Both the position numbers and the translations under genes were made by a program. This document shows, one piece after another, positions 47,663 to 61,298 of a stretch of DNA of 64,000 bases. Position 1 is the stretch's first letter; every line of letters starts with the position of its first letter. The DNA is from Bradysia coprophila (taxonomy: Eukaryota; Arthropoda; Insecta; Diptera; Sciaridae), in NCBI RefSeq assembly GCF_014529535.1, contig NW_023503373.1:1426001-1490000 (forward strand), written 5' to 3'. Under the pieces are notes generated by a model. The model was not told the origin of the DNA. It worked only from the letters and a program-made list of their open reading frames with translations, and made no database searches.

Positions 47663-49389
47663 CATAACATCGGTAAACTTTTACACTCGATATTAAATTC
47701 TAACTGTTTTCCGTATTAGAACATTAGTTGCGACGCATTATAGTATTGCGCGTCAACGTCACCTCTTCTTTCTTTAACTGTTCATAATTTGCTAAGTACG
47801 CAATATTTCTACAAATTTCTAACGGCAATATGCAAACTGTTATTAGGGGAAAATACATTCACCCTGCAAAAAAAAACTATTATTTACAAACCGTTCATAG
47901 TCAGACCGACGACGCAACAATTTTCTGCCTATCCTTAAAAAGACGTTTAGCCAACCCTTCGTACTCAACGTTTAACTACACTACCGTTTCAATCACAAAC
48001 AAAAGAAAATCAACGTACAAAACGTTCTTCGCCAACCAGCCGCATATGTGTGATAGCCGTATTTCATATGAAAAGAAATAATAAATTCTAAAATAAACGA
48101 AATATTACAAGACGATGAACAACACACAATAACATCTATTGAGGCTAAAGTATTAAGTAAACTCTTCAATTCAAAAGGTGATGCATCCGATCGCACGTTC
48201 CCACGGATCTGAAAATCGTGTGCAGCACGATCTTATGTTCCTTTTAACAATATTGCTATACACACATTTATATCGTTGATTCATTTCTGTGTATATACTT
48301 ATATGCTTCATAAAGACCATAGAAAATGAATGTATATACAATGTTATCCAGCACCACGTGACATCATACAGAACGTTAACAATCCATCTGCACACGTTAT
48401 AAAAGGTAAATATAAATAATACGAATGGGAAAGAAGTAAAATTAAATTGAATTAAATCATCAACGGCATACGAATATGTTATTGTAACTCTTCGTAATGC
48501 GGTGTGATTGGTTTTAGATAAATAATTATTTTTAGGTCATCACGAGCCAGTAAAGTCACTCGAAGGTCAGTATATTTTTTTTTGTTATATCTATCAATTT
48601 ATCAAGTTGGTTTTTTCGCTTATACTGATGCATTTCTCGCACAATTTAAGAAAAATCTTGTACTTTATTAATTTTGTGCTAAAGACAAAAAAAGCGTAAC
48701 GTCAATTTTTGTATCGAGTGACGTCTGGTTTATTGGCATTTACTTTCATTGGAATTTCACCTGGCTTCATTCATTGTAAATCGACCAAGAAAAATATGAT
48801 CCCATTAACGAAAATGATGCGAAGAGCTAATTTTGAATTTGGTTGTTTTGTTATCAAAAAGTTCCCAGGCTTTACGAACCAGAGAGGTACGTCAGCTGAA
48901 TTTCTTTTATAATAATACGAAACGTAAAAAGGAAAAGAGGAATGATTCCGGGGTCCGTCATGAGTAACACAAAAAAAATATAAAATTTTTATACAAAAAA
49001 TTATTTATGTCGACATATGGCACATGTGGGCTGTTAATAAATACGATCCGGTAAAGAAATAAAGGAATGCGCATACCTAAACTTTATTATGGTATTATGC
49101 AAAGGGTCAATTTGTTGGGATCAGATTTTTTGTTACTGGTTTTTTATGGGATATTATTGAAAAAAGATTTTTTTTGAGTTACTTTTGTTGATGAATTGAT
49201 TTTATTTTTCATTTCTTTTGATTTGATTGATGTGATAAAGAAATAATATCAGGGTTTCATACGCAACGGTAAGCATTTGAGGATTGCTTAGATATTATAA
49301 AGTAAAAATGTGTGATCACGTCTAACCCATCTATTTACATATGTGTGAAGTACCTCCGAATCGCAAACCTCTGAAAATTTTTTCGTTTT

Positions 49390-49720
49390 CATTTTGTAGA
49401 GGGAAAAATATTTGTCAGTCAAAAGAAAATCCGTCCAAATTTTACGTAAGACAATCCTCAGATTTATTGAAAATGCACAGGAAAATCCTTGAAAGCTTTC
49501 AAAAAAATCTAATGAACAGAAGAAAATCTTTGAAAATTGAAAAAAAGTTCTTTGAAAACCCATCGATCAGAATCAATAAAAAAAACCTCTGAAAATCATT
49601 GGAAAACTATAGAAAATCACTGGAAAATTATAGAAAATTCTTAAAAGTTTTCAAAAATCCTCAGAGTTCTTTTTGAAAATCCTTTGTCAACCAAATTTAC
49701 AAATATGTGCCTCTCGACAG
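49390..49720. repeat. Degenerate GAAAATCC repeat, copy 2
   Basis: Irregular reiteration of GAAAATC, TTGAAAAT and GGAAAATTATAG motifs. The right end (GAAAATCCTTTGTCAAC, then ACAAATATGTGCCTC) corresponds to the end of copy 1 at 10480-10495. Confidence 0.65.
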
Positions 49721-51972
49721 GGTAAGAAAAAAAAGTAAAGATATAGTGGAACGGCTTTTCTGAGCCACAGTGGCCGTCAAGCGAGAAAAAGTGGGAAAAA
49801 TATTTCGAAAAGGTGCGTACAAAATTAATACTCTTGTTAGTGAAGGACCTTAGGAGACGCAGAAAGACCGTTCCACGGTATTTGAGCCCCAGCTTCCCCA
49901 TAGAAATGTTTTCAAAATAAAAAAAAAATCACGAATTTTGTATGGTTTTTCATGGTGTTCATCAAGTGACCTCAGTGATTCAAAAAAAATAATTTTTCGT
50001 TTACAAAAACCGAAAATTCGGAGGTTTTTATTTGCAGATACTTCACACACATCCCAATTACCACAACGGTTACAGTTCTTCTATACAAAAAGCATGCGGG
50101 TTTCTGGTACTGACATTATACGAAAGATAACTGGTCGATTAACCCTTCATTCCTGTAAATGATGTCTCCGAAATTCTAATAATCCTCTGGACACACTCAC
50201 ATCAATTGTTATGATGCTACGATCTATTTGCAATATACATATACTCCATTCAATGCATTTCAATAAACCATTTACTCGTTTGATTATGTCGCAAAAACGA
50301 AATATATCAAATTTAACATCCGATAATTATTTTTTGCAATAAATAAAAAAAGAGTCCAAATGCCCATATTACATAAAGGGAATAAACATTTCTGAGGTCC
50401 AACATTATCAACATAATAAATAAAGCGGATTCAAGTCACATATTGAGGGACACCAAGTTGTTAAAAAAAAATTGTTCACCGAAAAATCCAAGTCACATCT
50501 GTCCTTTTTCTCACGAGAATTTTAGCCATGTGCGCATATATTTCTTCGGGTATACAACGTTGCTGTTACTTTAAAGATTTTTTTTTTTTCATATAATTTA
50601 ATTCCTTTTTAACGTTTTGTTGTTGTTCAGTCCCTATGTATATGTATATATATATTGCTGAGATGTTCCTTTTAAATTGTCTTCGTTTTTAAAAATATTA
50701 TTATTTACCCGTTGCTTTTGATAAAAATTATAAAGAGCATGACTCTCGTTGCCTTGGGTAAGTTATTTTGTTTGCGTTGATGAGTTTTCTTGATTTAATT
50801 TGAAGAAAATGAATTGTGGAAATGTTAATTCAACGGCAACAACAATAAAAAAAAATGTTTATTGTGATGCTGGTGTGAAGACGATCATAATTTGTTTATA
50901 TTTTTATTGCGGTGCTTTGTTAGTTGAGTGGTGTTTTTTTTTCGTCTTCATATTATCCATTACATCCTTATCCATGCCATTGTATACATCAATCATAATC
51001 ATATTCACGTAATTCACTCAATTTAAAAATAATTCATGTGTACAAAGTGGTTTTCCGGATACCAATCAGACCCATAAGCTATTATTTATTATTACAGCAA
51101 ACAAATTCAAGTTAATAAAACAGAAAATGTGCTACCTAATTGGTACAATTCACTTCAATAAATCTGTTAAGTTTGTTTTTTTCTTTCTTCTTAATATTCT
51201 TCTGTTTGTTTCCAAATCATTCCATACATCTTTTATATTCACCGAATTGAAGTTGAAGACTGCTTCTGGTATCTGTATAACTAACTATACTTTTTTCCAA
51301 GCGCTTTTGTTAATACATTGTGCCATTTATCTATATGGCATTGATCCAAGCAATTATTTATTAGTAACAATCAATCGTGTAATAATTTTTTTTTCTCAAC
51401 CAATTCGGTGGATAGGTAGTATAACGACTTCATTAATAAAAATTTTAAAAGAGAAGAAAAAAAAAGAGCAGAGCTTAAATAAACACGAAGCATACGGACA
51501 ATATTGGAGATTGGTTTTTAGTCGGTCATATTTGGCAAGCGTAAAAAATTACTGATGAACAAATAAAGTATTACCTGTATCGTGTATCAGCTTCTTCATC
51601 TTCATTATAAATTACATAGGTACCGTGTGAGCTATTACCTACAGTCGTGAAGAGTATTATTGGAAGGTTACATCATTAATAACAATATTTGAAGCGTCCT
51701 AAATTTGTATTGTCTAGGATTGATTAGTTGTTAAAATTTGTGAATTTCTTGCGTACAGCTTTAGGTGTATTGTTTTTCGGGTTCAGGTGAAGGAATCAAG
51801 TACAAAAAACCATTATTTTTGCAGTGTTTTTGCACGAATGGAATTGGTTTCTGCAGAAAAAAATGAGGATTCAGGTTTACAATAATTCCAGAAACAGCTA
51901 GTGCCGCACCAGCTTAAAATCTAAAACTAGAGCTAAAAACGCCTCCAGAACTAAACAGTTAAAATTATAGCT

Positions 51973-52148
51973 TATCTTTTATCGACAACAATGACAACAA
52001 TAAGCGTCGAGCTCAGGTTTATACAGAGAGAAGTTTTGTGTGGTAAAACAAATGAAGTAGTAGATTTTGTATCAACCACTAAACAACACGTTAAACAAAA
52101 GATGAAATAGATTTAATAAATAATATTCTTGTCGTCGCTTACAGATAA
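51973..52148. repeat. Dispersed ATCTGTTATCGAC-family repeat with heads at both ends
   Basis: Begins ATCTTTTATCGACAACAATG and ends with a reversed head (CTTGTCGTCGCTTACAGAT). Two tail-like segments lie inside (AAACAAATGAAGTAGTAG near 52048 and AAAAGATGAAATAGATTT near 52096). Either two copies head-out or an element whose terminal repeats are inverted. Confidence 0.55.
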
Positions 52149-52294
52149 AAATATGGGACTAAAATGTTAGGTATGTGTGGGATTACTTTCGATTTCCTTC
52201 GATTTCCTAGGGCCGACTAAAGATTAAAGAGCGAATTTTAATCCCGATGGGATTAATTTCTCTGTAACAACGGTTCGAAATAAACCCCGACGGG

Positions 52295-52600
52295 ACTAAG
52301 AACGCAATGGCTCAGTGTAAACATTCTTGGCTGGTGTGCAGTAGGTCCCGGGCTCAAACTCGTCAGGTACGTGAAACGTTTTCTTCATAACATTAATTTC
52401 AGATAAATAAAAAATGTCTCCCGCATTACCAGTACCCGCAATAGATGTCGACACAGCTAAAACTTTAACTTTACCCGATAGAAATAACAGTAATTCCCGA
52501 GGAATCAGATTTAAATTCCAAAAAAGATTCGGTCGCATACGGTTACTCCCGAAAAGATTTAAGTCTAGGTCCATATTTCTATCCGTGCTAAGGCTTTAAT
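52295..52600 (+). mobile_element. Probable tRNA-derived SINE (plus strand)
   Basis: A-box-like TGGCTCAGTGTAAAC (52308-52322) and B-box-like GGGCTCAAACTC (52350-52361) sit at tRNA-like spacing, followed by a more GC-balanced body than its surroundings. The 92-codon minus and 61-codon plus frames here have no recognised domain. The 3' end is not defined. Confidence 0.4.
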
Positions 52601-53030
52601 ATTCGACTAGCAACACATTTACACCTAATTGACTATACCTTTTCGATGATAATTTTATGGGAATAAATCTTCGTTTTTTCTTAATCGTCCACTAATTGCA
52701 AGTTTTTGTTTAGAACCCAGAGTGACTGATGAGTTTGCTTCTCGCCCGAAAAAAAAAATTATAGCCAGCATCACTTTAACATGCATGTTAAGTGGATTAT
52801 AGAAAAAAATTTATTCTTCGTTTTTTTTTGTCAAAGACATTTTTATACATAACAAGACATGACATCACCATATAAAATTCATTCAAATGACTATATCTCT
52901 ACAACATGTTTTATATGGGTACCACTACATAACATAACGAAGCAAACGATCTCGCATTTATTATTAATTTTTTCTTCTTCTGTTGTTGTACAAAAGCAAA
53001 GCTCCATAAGAATTTCATGCAGAAGCGGAT

Positions 53031-53105
53031 CGTGGGAAAGATTTTTCGAAAAACAGTTTTTTACATAGCACGTGCTTAAGTAAGCGGATAGCAGATACCA
53101 GCTGC
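53031..53105. promoter_or_regulatory. Distal Su(H) match with nearby E-box
   Basis: CGTGGGAAA on plus (53031-53039) and GCAGCTGG on minus (53098-53105, proneural consensus GCAGSTGK). Candidate only. Confidence 0.3.
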
Positions 53106-53272
53106 TAATGGTTGATTGACGATCAGAAAACAACTTTTTTTTTAGGTTGATTTCATGTGCATTTGTAATGAAAGTTTTATGTATTAGACTGTAGAGAGTT
53201 TAAAGTTGAATGACGATGATTACGACGGACCGATCAATTTAATGAGAGACGATATGCCTATAAGACGACAAC

Positions 53273-53296
53273 ATATATATATATATATATATATAT
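53273..53296. repeat. (AT)12 microsatellite
   Basis: Uninterrupted AT dinucleotides across 24 bases. Confidence 0.95.
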
Positions 53297-54546
53297 CGAC
53301 AAACTGCTAAATTGGTAAAATGGGTATACGTTGTTGAATCCGTACAGTATTTTATATATTTGTTTGTGTTTATACAACTTTTATATACAATAATATGCCG
53401 TGTGACGACGCCGAGGATGGATGATGAAATAACAAAACAAAGTATTTAAATGGAATAAATAAGAAATAATGGGTTTGTTTAAATGTTTTTAATGTGGATA
53501 TGGAAACGTGAAAGATTGTTACTTGCCATAATTATTTGAAAATTATAAAAAAACACTTTTTTTTCTCTCTTTCAATCTTCCGTAGACTGTGTGTAAATAT
53601 GTTTGATATTTATTTATGCTTCGTGGAATAATTTAAGTTATGATTTTTGTTTGGTTTCTTTCTGAGTAAATATAAAAATAAAAGATACAAAGGAGTAACC
53701 TGTAAATGATTGATTGAATTGTGCAACTATTAAATGTACTTTGTTGCAATGATGGATAAACAAAATGATTTTTTTGTTCGTTTTGTATTTTAAATGAACG
53801 TTAGAAGTTGAAATTTAAATGATCATAAATCACCGACGCTAATATATTGACCTGTAATTACAAAATATTCAGATCTGTCGAAGTAAATAGATAAATAAAC
53901 ATCGTAATGGATATAGATAAACATTGACCAATAAATAGTTTTTTTTTCGGTTACTTACTTGAAAGCAGAAAAAAATCGTCTTACAAAGCATTAATCACTC
54001 AATGAAAATATGACGAAAAAAAATGATTTTAAACAACAGAACAACTTTTCAAATGTACTATTTGGTTCATCTCACGGACAATGATATTGATCTATTTCAT
54101 TTAACTGACGAACATATCATTACATTAACAGGCAATTACAAATGACCAACCAAGGTCCAACTATCGAGGTTCTGGTGTATATCGGAAAATTAATCGTTTT
54201 TCGTGTTGTGAAGACATGTATTGAGCGATTTTAATAATTTCGTGAGAACTTCTTTGTCGACGGTAGAATTACAAGGCTTTCAGTTACCTAATCTAAACCA
54301 ATGTAGCGAAGTGCGATTCTTAAATTTTAAGTTTCTACAAACCAACTCTGAACAAACTAATTGTGGCGATAACGTTTGCTGCTTGTTTAAACGTTTGTGA
54401 ATCAGGGCCTATTTTTTTGTGAAATTCGTGAAATTCAAATTTTGCGCCAAAATATAGCAGACTCGGAAGCACTTAGTTGACTAGGAACATCAAGGACTTT
54501 TAAAACTACAATATATCAAATTGTGTTTTCTCAATATACGGCTTTC

Positions 54547-54720
54547 ATCTGTTATCGATAGCGACGACAAAAAATAATGACAAGCTTAAGCTTTGTGTGA
54601 TATGGTCCTTTATGTAGAAAAAAACATGTTAAAAAAATATTGAAGTACAAGATTTGAAATCAACCAATTAAAGATACTGTGATCGATGGAAGTAATAGTT
54701 CCGATAATAATACTGGTCAT
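54547..54720 (+). repeat. Dispersed ATCTGTTATCGAC-family repeat, copy 6
   Basis: Longest collinear match in the family with the minus-strand copy at 30597-30756, from CATCTGTTATCGATAGCGAC to ATAATAATACTGG. Mismatches are scattered along the length, so the two copies are not a recent duplication. Confidence 0.85.
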
Positions 54721-57700
54721 ATGCTTCCCATCTGTAACACGTTAAGTAAATCGAATGTCTTATTATTGATTCGACATTGTGCCTGGAGTATTGGCACGGA
54801 TTCCACTTATAATGATGACTATAGTCAATTCAACAAATTTATGCGACTAATGAATGTTTGAAATAATTTTGTGAAAAAAACATATTTGAATAGATCTCAA
54901 TCTTATATGTAAATGTGCGTGCAAACTCCCTGGTGTATAAATTTCATAAACTTACACGGAGTTCAAAATTTTAAAATTTGCGAAAGTTTTGATGAAATCC
55001 ATGAAATCTTGTGAAATTCGTTAAATTCTATTGAATTTATTAAATTTCATGAAAAATACAGTAAACGACATCTCAAATGTCTCACTGTCATTTTTTTCAG
55101 AGAATGTCATTGTGAATTTGCAATGACACAATAAAATTCTCAGAAAAATTTACTGTAGAATATTAAAAAAAAATTCCTGGGCGCTGATTCTTGTAAATTT
55201 TTAACTCGACAATTGTCACCTTAATGCTAAGAGTGGTCCATACAATTCGTAATTTTTAAGGCGACAACTTGTAAGTTACAAATTCTTAAATTCACGAGAA
55301 TCAGTCTCATTGTTATACACTTATCGTTGCATCGCATAATTTTATGATTTAGCACAGTTTCCGAGAATTTTCTTAAACTAATGCTATAAAACCGATTCCA
55401 CAAAACCAACGAAATAAGCAAAATTCAAAGCATATCAAATATCAAGTCGTCAAAATATTTGGTTTCAATAAATATTTAATTGAACACCATACTGATTGAT
55501 CTATTGCTATACATATTGGTTTCTTAGTGTCTTCATTTAGTAAACAAAATTTTATATCCAAATATATATGCGTAGCGCATAACATGGCACAAACGAACAA
55601 CATGTGTCGCAATCAATTTAAACAGGCACATTTTCACTATCACCCATAAAAAAGCAACAACATTTTTAAATCAACACGAGCGACATGGGCCATGGCAAAA
55701 GCATTTTCAAAACGTGGGAAAGTTTTTTTTTTTAAATTCATTTCATCGAAGCGAACGACGATGTCTATTTTACATTTAATTATTTAGCATGACACATACC
55801 ATATATGAACATAATCTGATAAAAAAACTACTTGTTAATGCCGGGTAAAATGGTTAAATGTACATAGTCTGAAATGTTATATGTATGCTTTACCGTACAC
55901 AACACAACATCATTAGACAGTTTACGGTTGTTGTTGATCCTATGTCAAAGGGAACATTATATGCCAGAGCATTGAGAGCACATATGTTTTCTATTGCCAC
56001 ATTATTTCGTCTAAAAAAATGGGTTGACTTGTGAGAATATTTTTACGCAGAATTTCTGGTTAATTATATTGAACGATATATATAGGAATTGGTGGGACGG
56101 TATGATGGCACGCGGAAATATCGTGGTATATGGCGCGCATATGTTTGCTCATTTTTTTGAGAATGAAAAAAAATTATTGAATTTTTGGTCGTTACATTTT
56201 TCGTTGAATACATTTCTTTCAAAAAATAAATTTTAAACTTCAGATAAGAAAATGCGGTTGAATTCCATCAGACAATTTAGTTTGAATTGAATGTGACGGC
56301 GTGATTTCTTTTCATTCACTATGAGTATAAAAATTCAGAGGAATTCCTAATAAGAACAAGAATCGGAATCATGTTCTAATTGTCAGAATTAAATCTGATT
56401 GAATAAGACAAACATCACGAATGATTTCAATTAAAAAATTTTCTTTTTTCTTTTATCAGTCGATTATGGATAAACAAAACGTATTATTACAATTGGAAAA
56501 TGCTTACTATCTTACCATCCATGCTAATTGGCTATAAAACAATCAATATTCTTAATGGAACAAGGTCTCCACTCAAATCTCTTGTACCATTATTTCGACT
56601 CAGACTAATCCAATTAAATGCAGACTTAACTCATGACACGCTTCAAATGAATTTAATTAAATTTGAAAATTATACAAATGAACAAACGTAACCAATTAAG
56701 ACCAAGGAGAAATACTTTTGTTCCACAATATATAAACCTGTTAACATAAGAACGTATTTAACTTTTTAATACACTCGATGCTGATATACAAAAGCTTTTA
56801 TATAAACTTTAATTTGACCCGAGATCATATGAATTTCTTGAAACTACAAGATGTATAACTATGATTGTATACATGTGCAATCTAGCTCAAACATGAACCT
56901 ATGAGTTTAACAATTTTGTGATTGTTGCCAAAGCATTTATCTTGATTGTCAGCTTTCGAACACACGACTGTCAAGTGGTTTCTGTAATTACCTTTGATTG
57001 TTATTGACGTCAATTAAATTGAACTCAGGGTTGCCCTTAAAAATATAATTCGAAAACAAAAAAAATATTTCTACTCATCGTCTTACCACTACCACGTGCT
57101 ATAAATGGTAACCCACAATGTTTCATAAAAAGTTTTCATTTGAGCCCAACGCAACCCTACACATAATTGTGAATAGCATGCTTATGACTGCACGAGTTTA
57201 TCGTTCCCACGGTCTGTATCAACTGACGGGCCCCCTTTTTTCATAAGTGCACAATAACACCATAGTAATTCAGTCATGCCACAACAGTTTTCTGTTGTTG
57301 TTATTGTTATATACTCATTGTTGCTTATAGGTTTTATTTCGTTAAACCCTGTGGTATAATTGAAGCAATGAAACAATTCGTCTGATGAAGAGTTCGATTG
57401 TTGTTGTTGTTGGTGTGTTTTGTGCATTATTTTATTATAAAATAATTAATAAATATTACCGCAAAAACAAACTCAAGTTAAGGTACTATTTGTTATGCTC
57501 TTTTCGTATTGTTCGTTTGATTAGCTTAGTTTATTATAGAGGCAATGGAAATAATTCGTCAGAACATAATCAAATGAAGGCAAATAGGAAATGCCAATAA
57601 ACGGTACTATAGACAGTATATACATCATTAGCAATAATTTCGCGCCGGTAATTTATGCATAAAAGCTACAAGACTCTTTGATTGTACTTTACACAAAAAA

Positions 57701-57892
57701 ATAAATTGATTTAATTGAGACCTTTCGATGTGAGAGAGGTAAATTTTAATGATTTTTTCAAAGTGCAACCGAAAGTCAAGGTTTTCGTTTTTTTAAAAGT
57801 AAATTAAAAATTGGGCCATTGGCGTCAGATCCACTCTATTTTTATTCTCATTCATATACGATCTATTGGTATACTGTTTCTTTCACGCTGGT

Positions 57893-58360
57893 CAGGGGCG
57901 GATTAAGGTTTCCAGCGCCACTGGCAAACGGAATCTAAGATCCAATTTTTCTATTCGAAATTCGTATATAAATAAACGAACATTCCTGCTTGTTCAAGAC
58001 GAACGTTACGTTACGGAGAGTATTGAAATGGATGCTGGTGTTAAGATAGAAGTTGAATAAATGTAATTGCGAGCTCAGCGAGTAATATATCACTTCAAAA
58101 ATTCTGACACATCTGAAAAGAAAATACTGTTTTATTGTGCTTTACGAGATTATACAATGTGTATAGTTCATTCGCAAACTCTCTATAGGTTTGTGACAGA
58201 TTACGAGCGCCGGTGGCAAAATTTTTTTAAATTTTAGTTTGAAACTAATAAACAATTTCTCTTCAGACAGTAATTGTCCATTCAGTGACTGAGCTCAGCG
58301 CCAAATTTTTCCAGCACCATGGGCACGGTACCGAATTTCCCATAGGGTAATCCGCCCCTG
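57893..58360. mobile_element. hAT-like MITE with 8-bp target duplication
   Basis: Ends CAGGGGCGGATTA (57893) and its complement TAATCCGCCCCTG (to 58360), flanked by perfect ACGCTGGT copies (57885-57892, 58361-58368). 468 bp, no transposase. It shares only the CAGGGGCG start with the hAT-like element at 26237, so it is a different family of the same superfamily. Confidence 0.92.
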
Positions 58361-58368
58361 ACGCTGGT

Positions 58369-61298
58369 TGTATGATGAAGCGACATTTTCGTATATTTTC
58401 AACAAAAGAACCGTATCGTAAAAAAAAGCCGTAAGGACACGCAACAGATTTTAATCGCAACACTTATATCTTGATGGTAATGGCAAAATTCGACGCAAAC
58501 TTTTTTGAAAAATAATGCAATTTTATGCAAGAGATGTTCAGCTTCCCATTTTTCCATCTAAAACCACATATTAAATTGCCGTAAACTTAATTGACCATAT
58601 AAATTGATGATTGGATGGCAGCGGCCTATAGAATTCACAAAACACAACGGTTAAAATTTAATGAAGCGAACCTAATGCATTTATGGTTCCTTTATCGGAA
58701 ATTCGTGTGTGCGTTGTCTTACAAAAGGGAAATTCAATGCATAGATAATGCGATATTTTTACATGAATAAATAAATTTTGGACGTGTACGCTGCCTATAG
58801 GGCAGACCTCCCGGATAATAATTTAATTTTTGAAACAATTGATGTCTAAATATACATCGAATTTCCAATGAAATTAGCATGTAATTTGACTTCCACTTCG
58901 AAAACAAGTCATCTTACCAAATTGCTCCTTCTGAGAAACAACTTCAGATTGATGCAATGTCCTTCGGTCACTGGTCACTGTTATATTATTAAATGGTAAT
59001 AACAGACTTTTAGATTTCATTATAGTCCAATCAATGACAATGTGGCGTGTGTACCATTTCCGGTTTATGAATCCAATTTTTTGAAAATGGCTTGTGGTGT
59101 TAAGTTAATGGGTGGTAATACTATTGAGTGAAATCGAACACAATGCCTGTTGGACGAGAGAAAAATATGTGACAATAGTTCAGATGTAGCAGAATGCAGA
59201 AATGATTTTTCTGAGTACTCTTCACAAAAATCACATTATCATCGTTCCAAACACAATAAGTGGACTTCATAAGTGTTCCTATAGCCATGCAGGAGGTCCC
59301 GTTCTCAATGAATGCATTCGTTTGCACTCGTATACGAATATATTAACAACCTCTTCCGTTTCAAGTACTACGAACTGTTCATATGTGCCTACACACAAAC
59401 ATCCCATTTGCCAACAAAAACTGCATAGCCTTTCAGAGCGCACAAAAGATTATGAGACATAATATACTTGCATTTCCAACAAAAAAATATCCCAACAATG
59501 AAACGGAAAACGAGCATAAATGCAACCCCCAATTGACTTTTTATCACAACCACTTTACTCGAAAAATAATATTCACTTAACGATACCCATCCCAAAGTTG
59601 AAGTGAAGGAAAAAAAAAATTGGCGTCGAAAAGTTGGATTTTTGAGACAACATGTTTGGTAAATACAGAAAAGATAAATGTGAGCCATAGGGTTACAGAG
59701 ACTATCATGGCATAGAAATCGGTATATTACACAAATATTTTTCTCTTTTTCTTAAATGCATCTAAACATTATGCGTTTCTTGGTTGTTAATGAGATTTTT
59801 GAAATAATTTTTTTTTTACAAAAAAGGAGACGTTTTACTTAAACATCCATCCATTTAGAGATGCTAAACGTTTGATAAAAAATTTGTGTGTTGTTTTTCC
59901 TCAAACCATAATTTGTTCTACCGTAATTATAGATTTTTTGTTGGGCGCCGTGTTGTTTTCGGATATATAATTGGTTAATAGCAAATCCAGTTGAGGGTGT
60001 TGATGTAAATCTAAAAAGATTATTTTTGTGGTTCTTTTGGCATACCACTTCGTTGACAGATAATATGCGGGTGACCTGTGGTACGGTAGGAAGGCGCCAC
60101 GGTTGCATTTCTTTTTACAAAAGATTTAGACAAAAAATTGAAGATAATTCACCTCCGATGACATAGCACACGAAATGGAAGATGTATTCGTATATGTCGT
60201 GGATATTATACATGTTTCCACTAATTTTATTTAAATGTTGAAAAAAATACAAAATTACAACAACAACAACACAAAACTCAAATTTAATTGATATAGAAGA
60301 TGGACCCACACAAACCATTAAGAAATACCAACGAAACCATTTAATTTCCTCATAAATCTTACACAAAATCTATTCAAGTTTCAACGAACGCTATATCCAC
60401 CAAACAACCAATACCATCTCCATCTACGATGTAGAAAAATAAGAAGCAATCGCGTGTCCAGCACGCGCTCTAGCTTATGTGTACGACTGTTTTCATAGTA
60501 GCTTGTGCTGGATATGTGTAGTTTTATGTGCATACAGGCACTGTTTTGTATGGTATAAAGGCAAGTGAAACCAGTTTGAAATTTCATAGCTATAGATCAA
60601 CTTATACAAAAAACAAATTATCACATTCATGTTTTGTATTATTATATGGTTTGTAACAAATCTTACAATTTACAATGTTAATTTTGAATTTAGCAAATTT
60701 TAATTGACTGGTAAGTGTGAGGCATTTTTAAATCTATTTCAATATGTAGGTAATGTGGCTTTCAATTAGCATTCTTAAGCGTACCCTCGAGCGTACCTAA
60801 CCATTGAATGGTGTTATATTATTAGGATACCGCTTGTTGTTTTAGAAAAGTTATGTAATCAGAAATGATTGACATAGTTATCTGGGCGAAAAATTTTAAA
60901 TCCAGAAAATCAAATAAAATTTCCTTCCAGGTACTAAGATAAGATAAAGATGAAGTTTATGTGGAAATGAATTGAAATTACCCTGTTCTATCATTGAATT
61001 ATTTTTTCACTTGTTTCAATGGGGTACAGAAAAGTACGTAAAAAAATGATAGTGAAGTCAAATGAAGTAGTAAGGGAATGATGATCTAGTCCGTCGGTTT
61101 GAATGAATGTGTACAATTAGTAAGAATTAAAAAATGAAAGCTTGATTTTTAGAGTGTTGAAGGTTTTGGACAGAGCCTATTTTTATGAATCTTTTTCTAA
61201 AAAGTCTTTCAAAAATTCCTAAATTTAAGAATTCAAGAATTTAGGAATTTTTATGATTTTCATGGAATTACGAGGGTTGCCTTTTATATTTCTAGCCT
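58369..61298. other. Intergenic, nothing recognised
   Basis: AT-rich with scattered short open frames on both strands, none with domain signal or codon character like the genes at 4.8-36 kb. Confidence 0.5.

Larger units (their letters stand above)
43219..49389. other. Gene-free upstream region, part 2
   Basis: AT-rich. No exon recognised, although open frames of 100-113 codons occur at 46182, 46439 and 47223; none shows a domain. It contains a foldback (44553-44805), a dispersed repeat (47511-47662) and Su(H) matches at 46230-46238 and 48197-48205. TATAAAAGG at about 48396-48404 on plus has no gene after it that I can see. Confidence 0.45.
49721..57892. other. Gene-free upstream region, part 3
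   Basis: AT-rich with poly(A/T) runs. Holds dispersed repeats (51973, 54547), a SINE-like block (52295), an (AT)12 tract and Su(H) matches at 50507-50515, 53031-53039, 54241-54249, 55713-55721 and 57203-57211. A 142-codon frame at 51127-51555 is hydrophobic and AT-biased, with no domain. Not called as a gene. Confidence 0.45.

Noticed and set aside
48396..48912. TATA box 190 bp after a Su(H) match, followed by a 67-codon frame, as a possible Bearded-family gene
   Set aside because: The frame lacks the basic amphipathic N-terminus and C-terminal motifs of Bearded proteins.
51127..51555. 142-codon hydrophobic plus frame
   Set aside because: Composition follows the AT-rich background (Phe, Ile, Leu, Lys); no family recognised.
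52296..52599. Overlapping 92- and 61-codon frames
   Set aside because: They lie in a probable SINE body and show no conserved domain.
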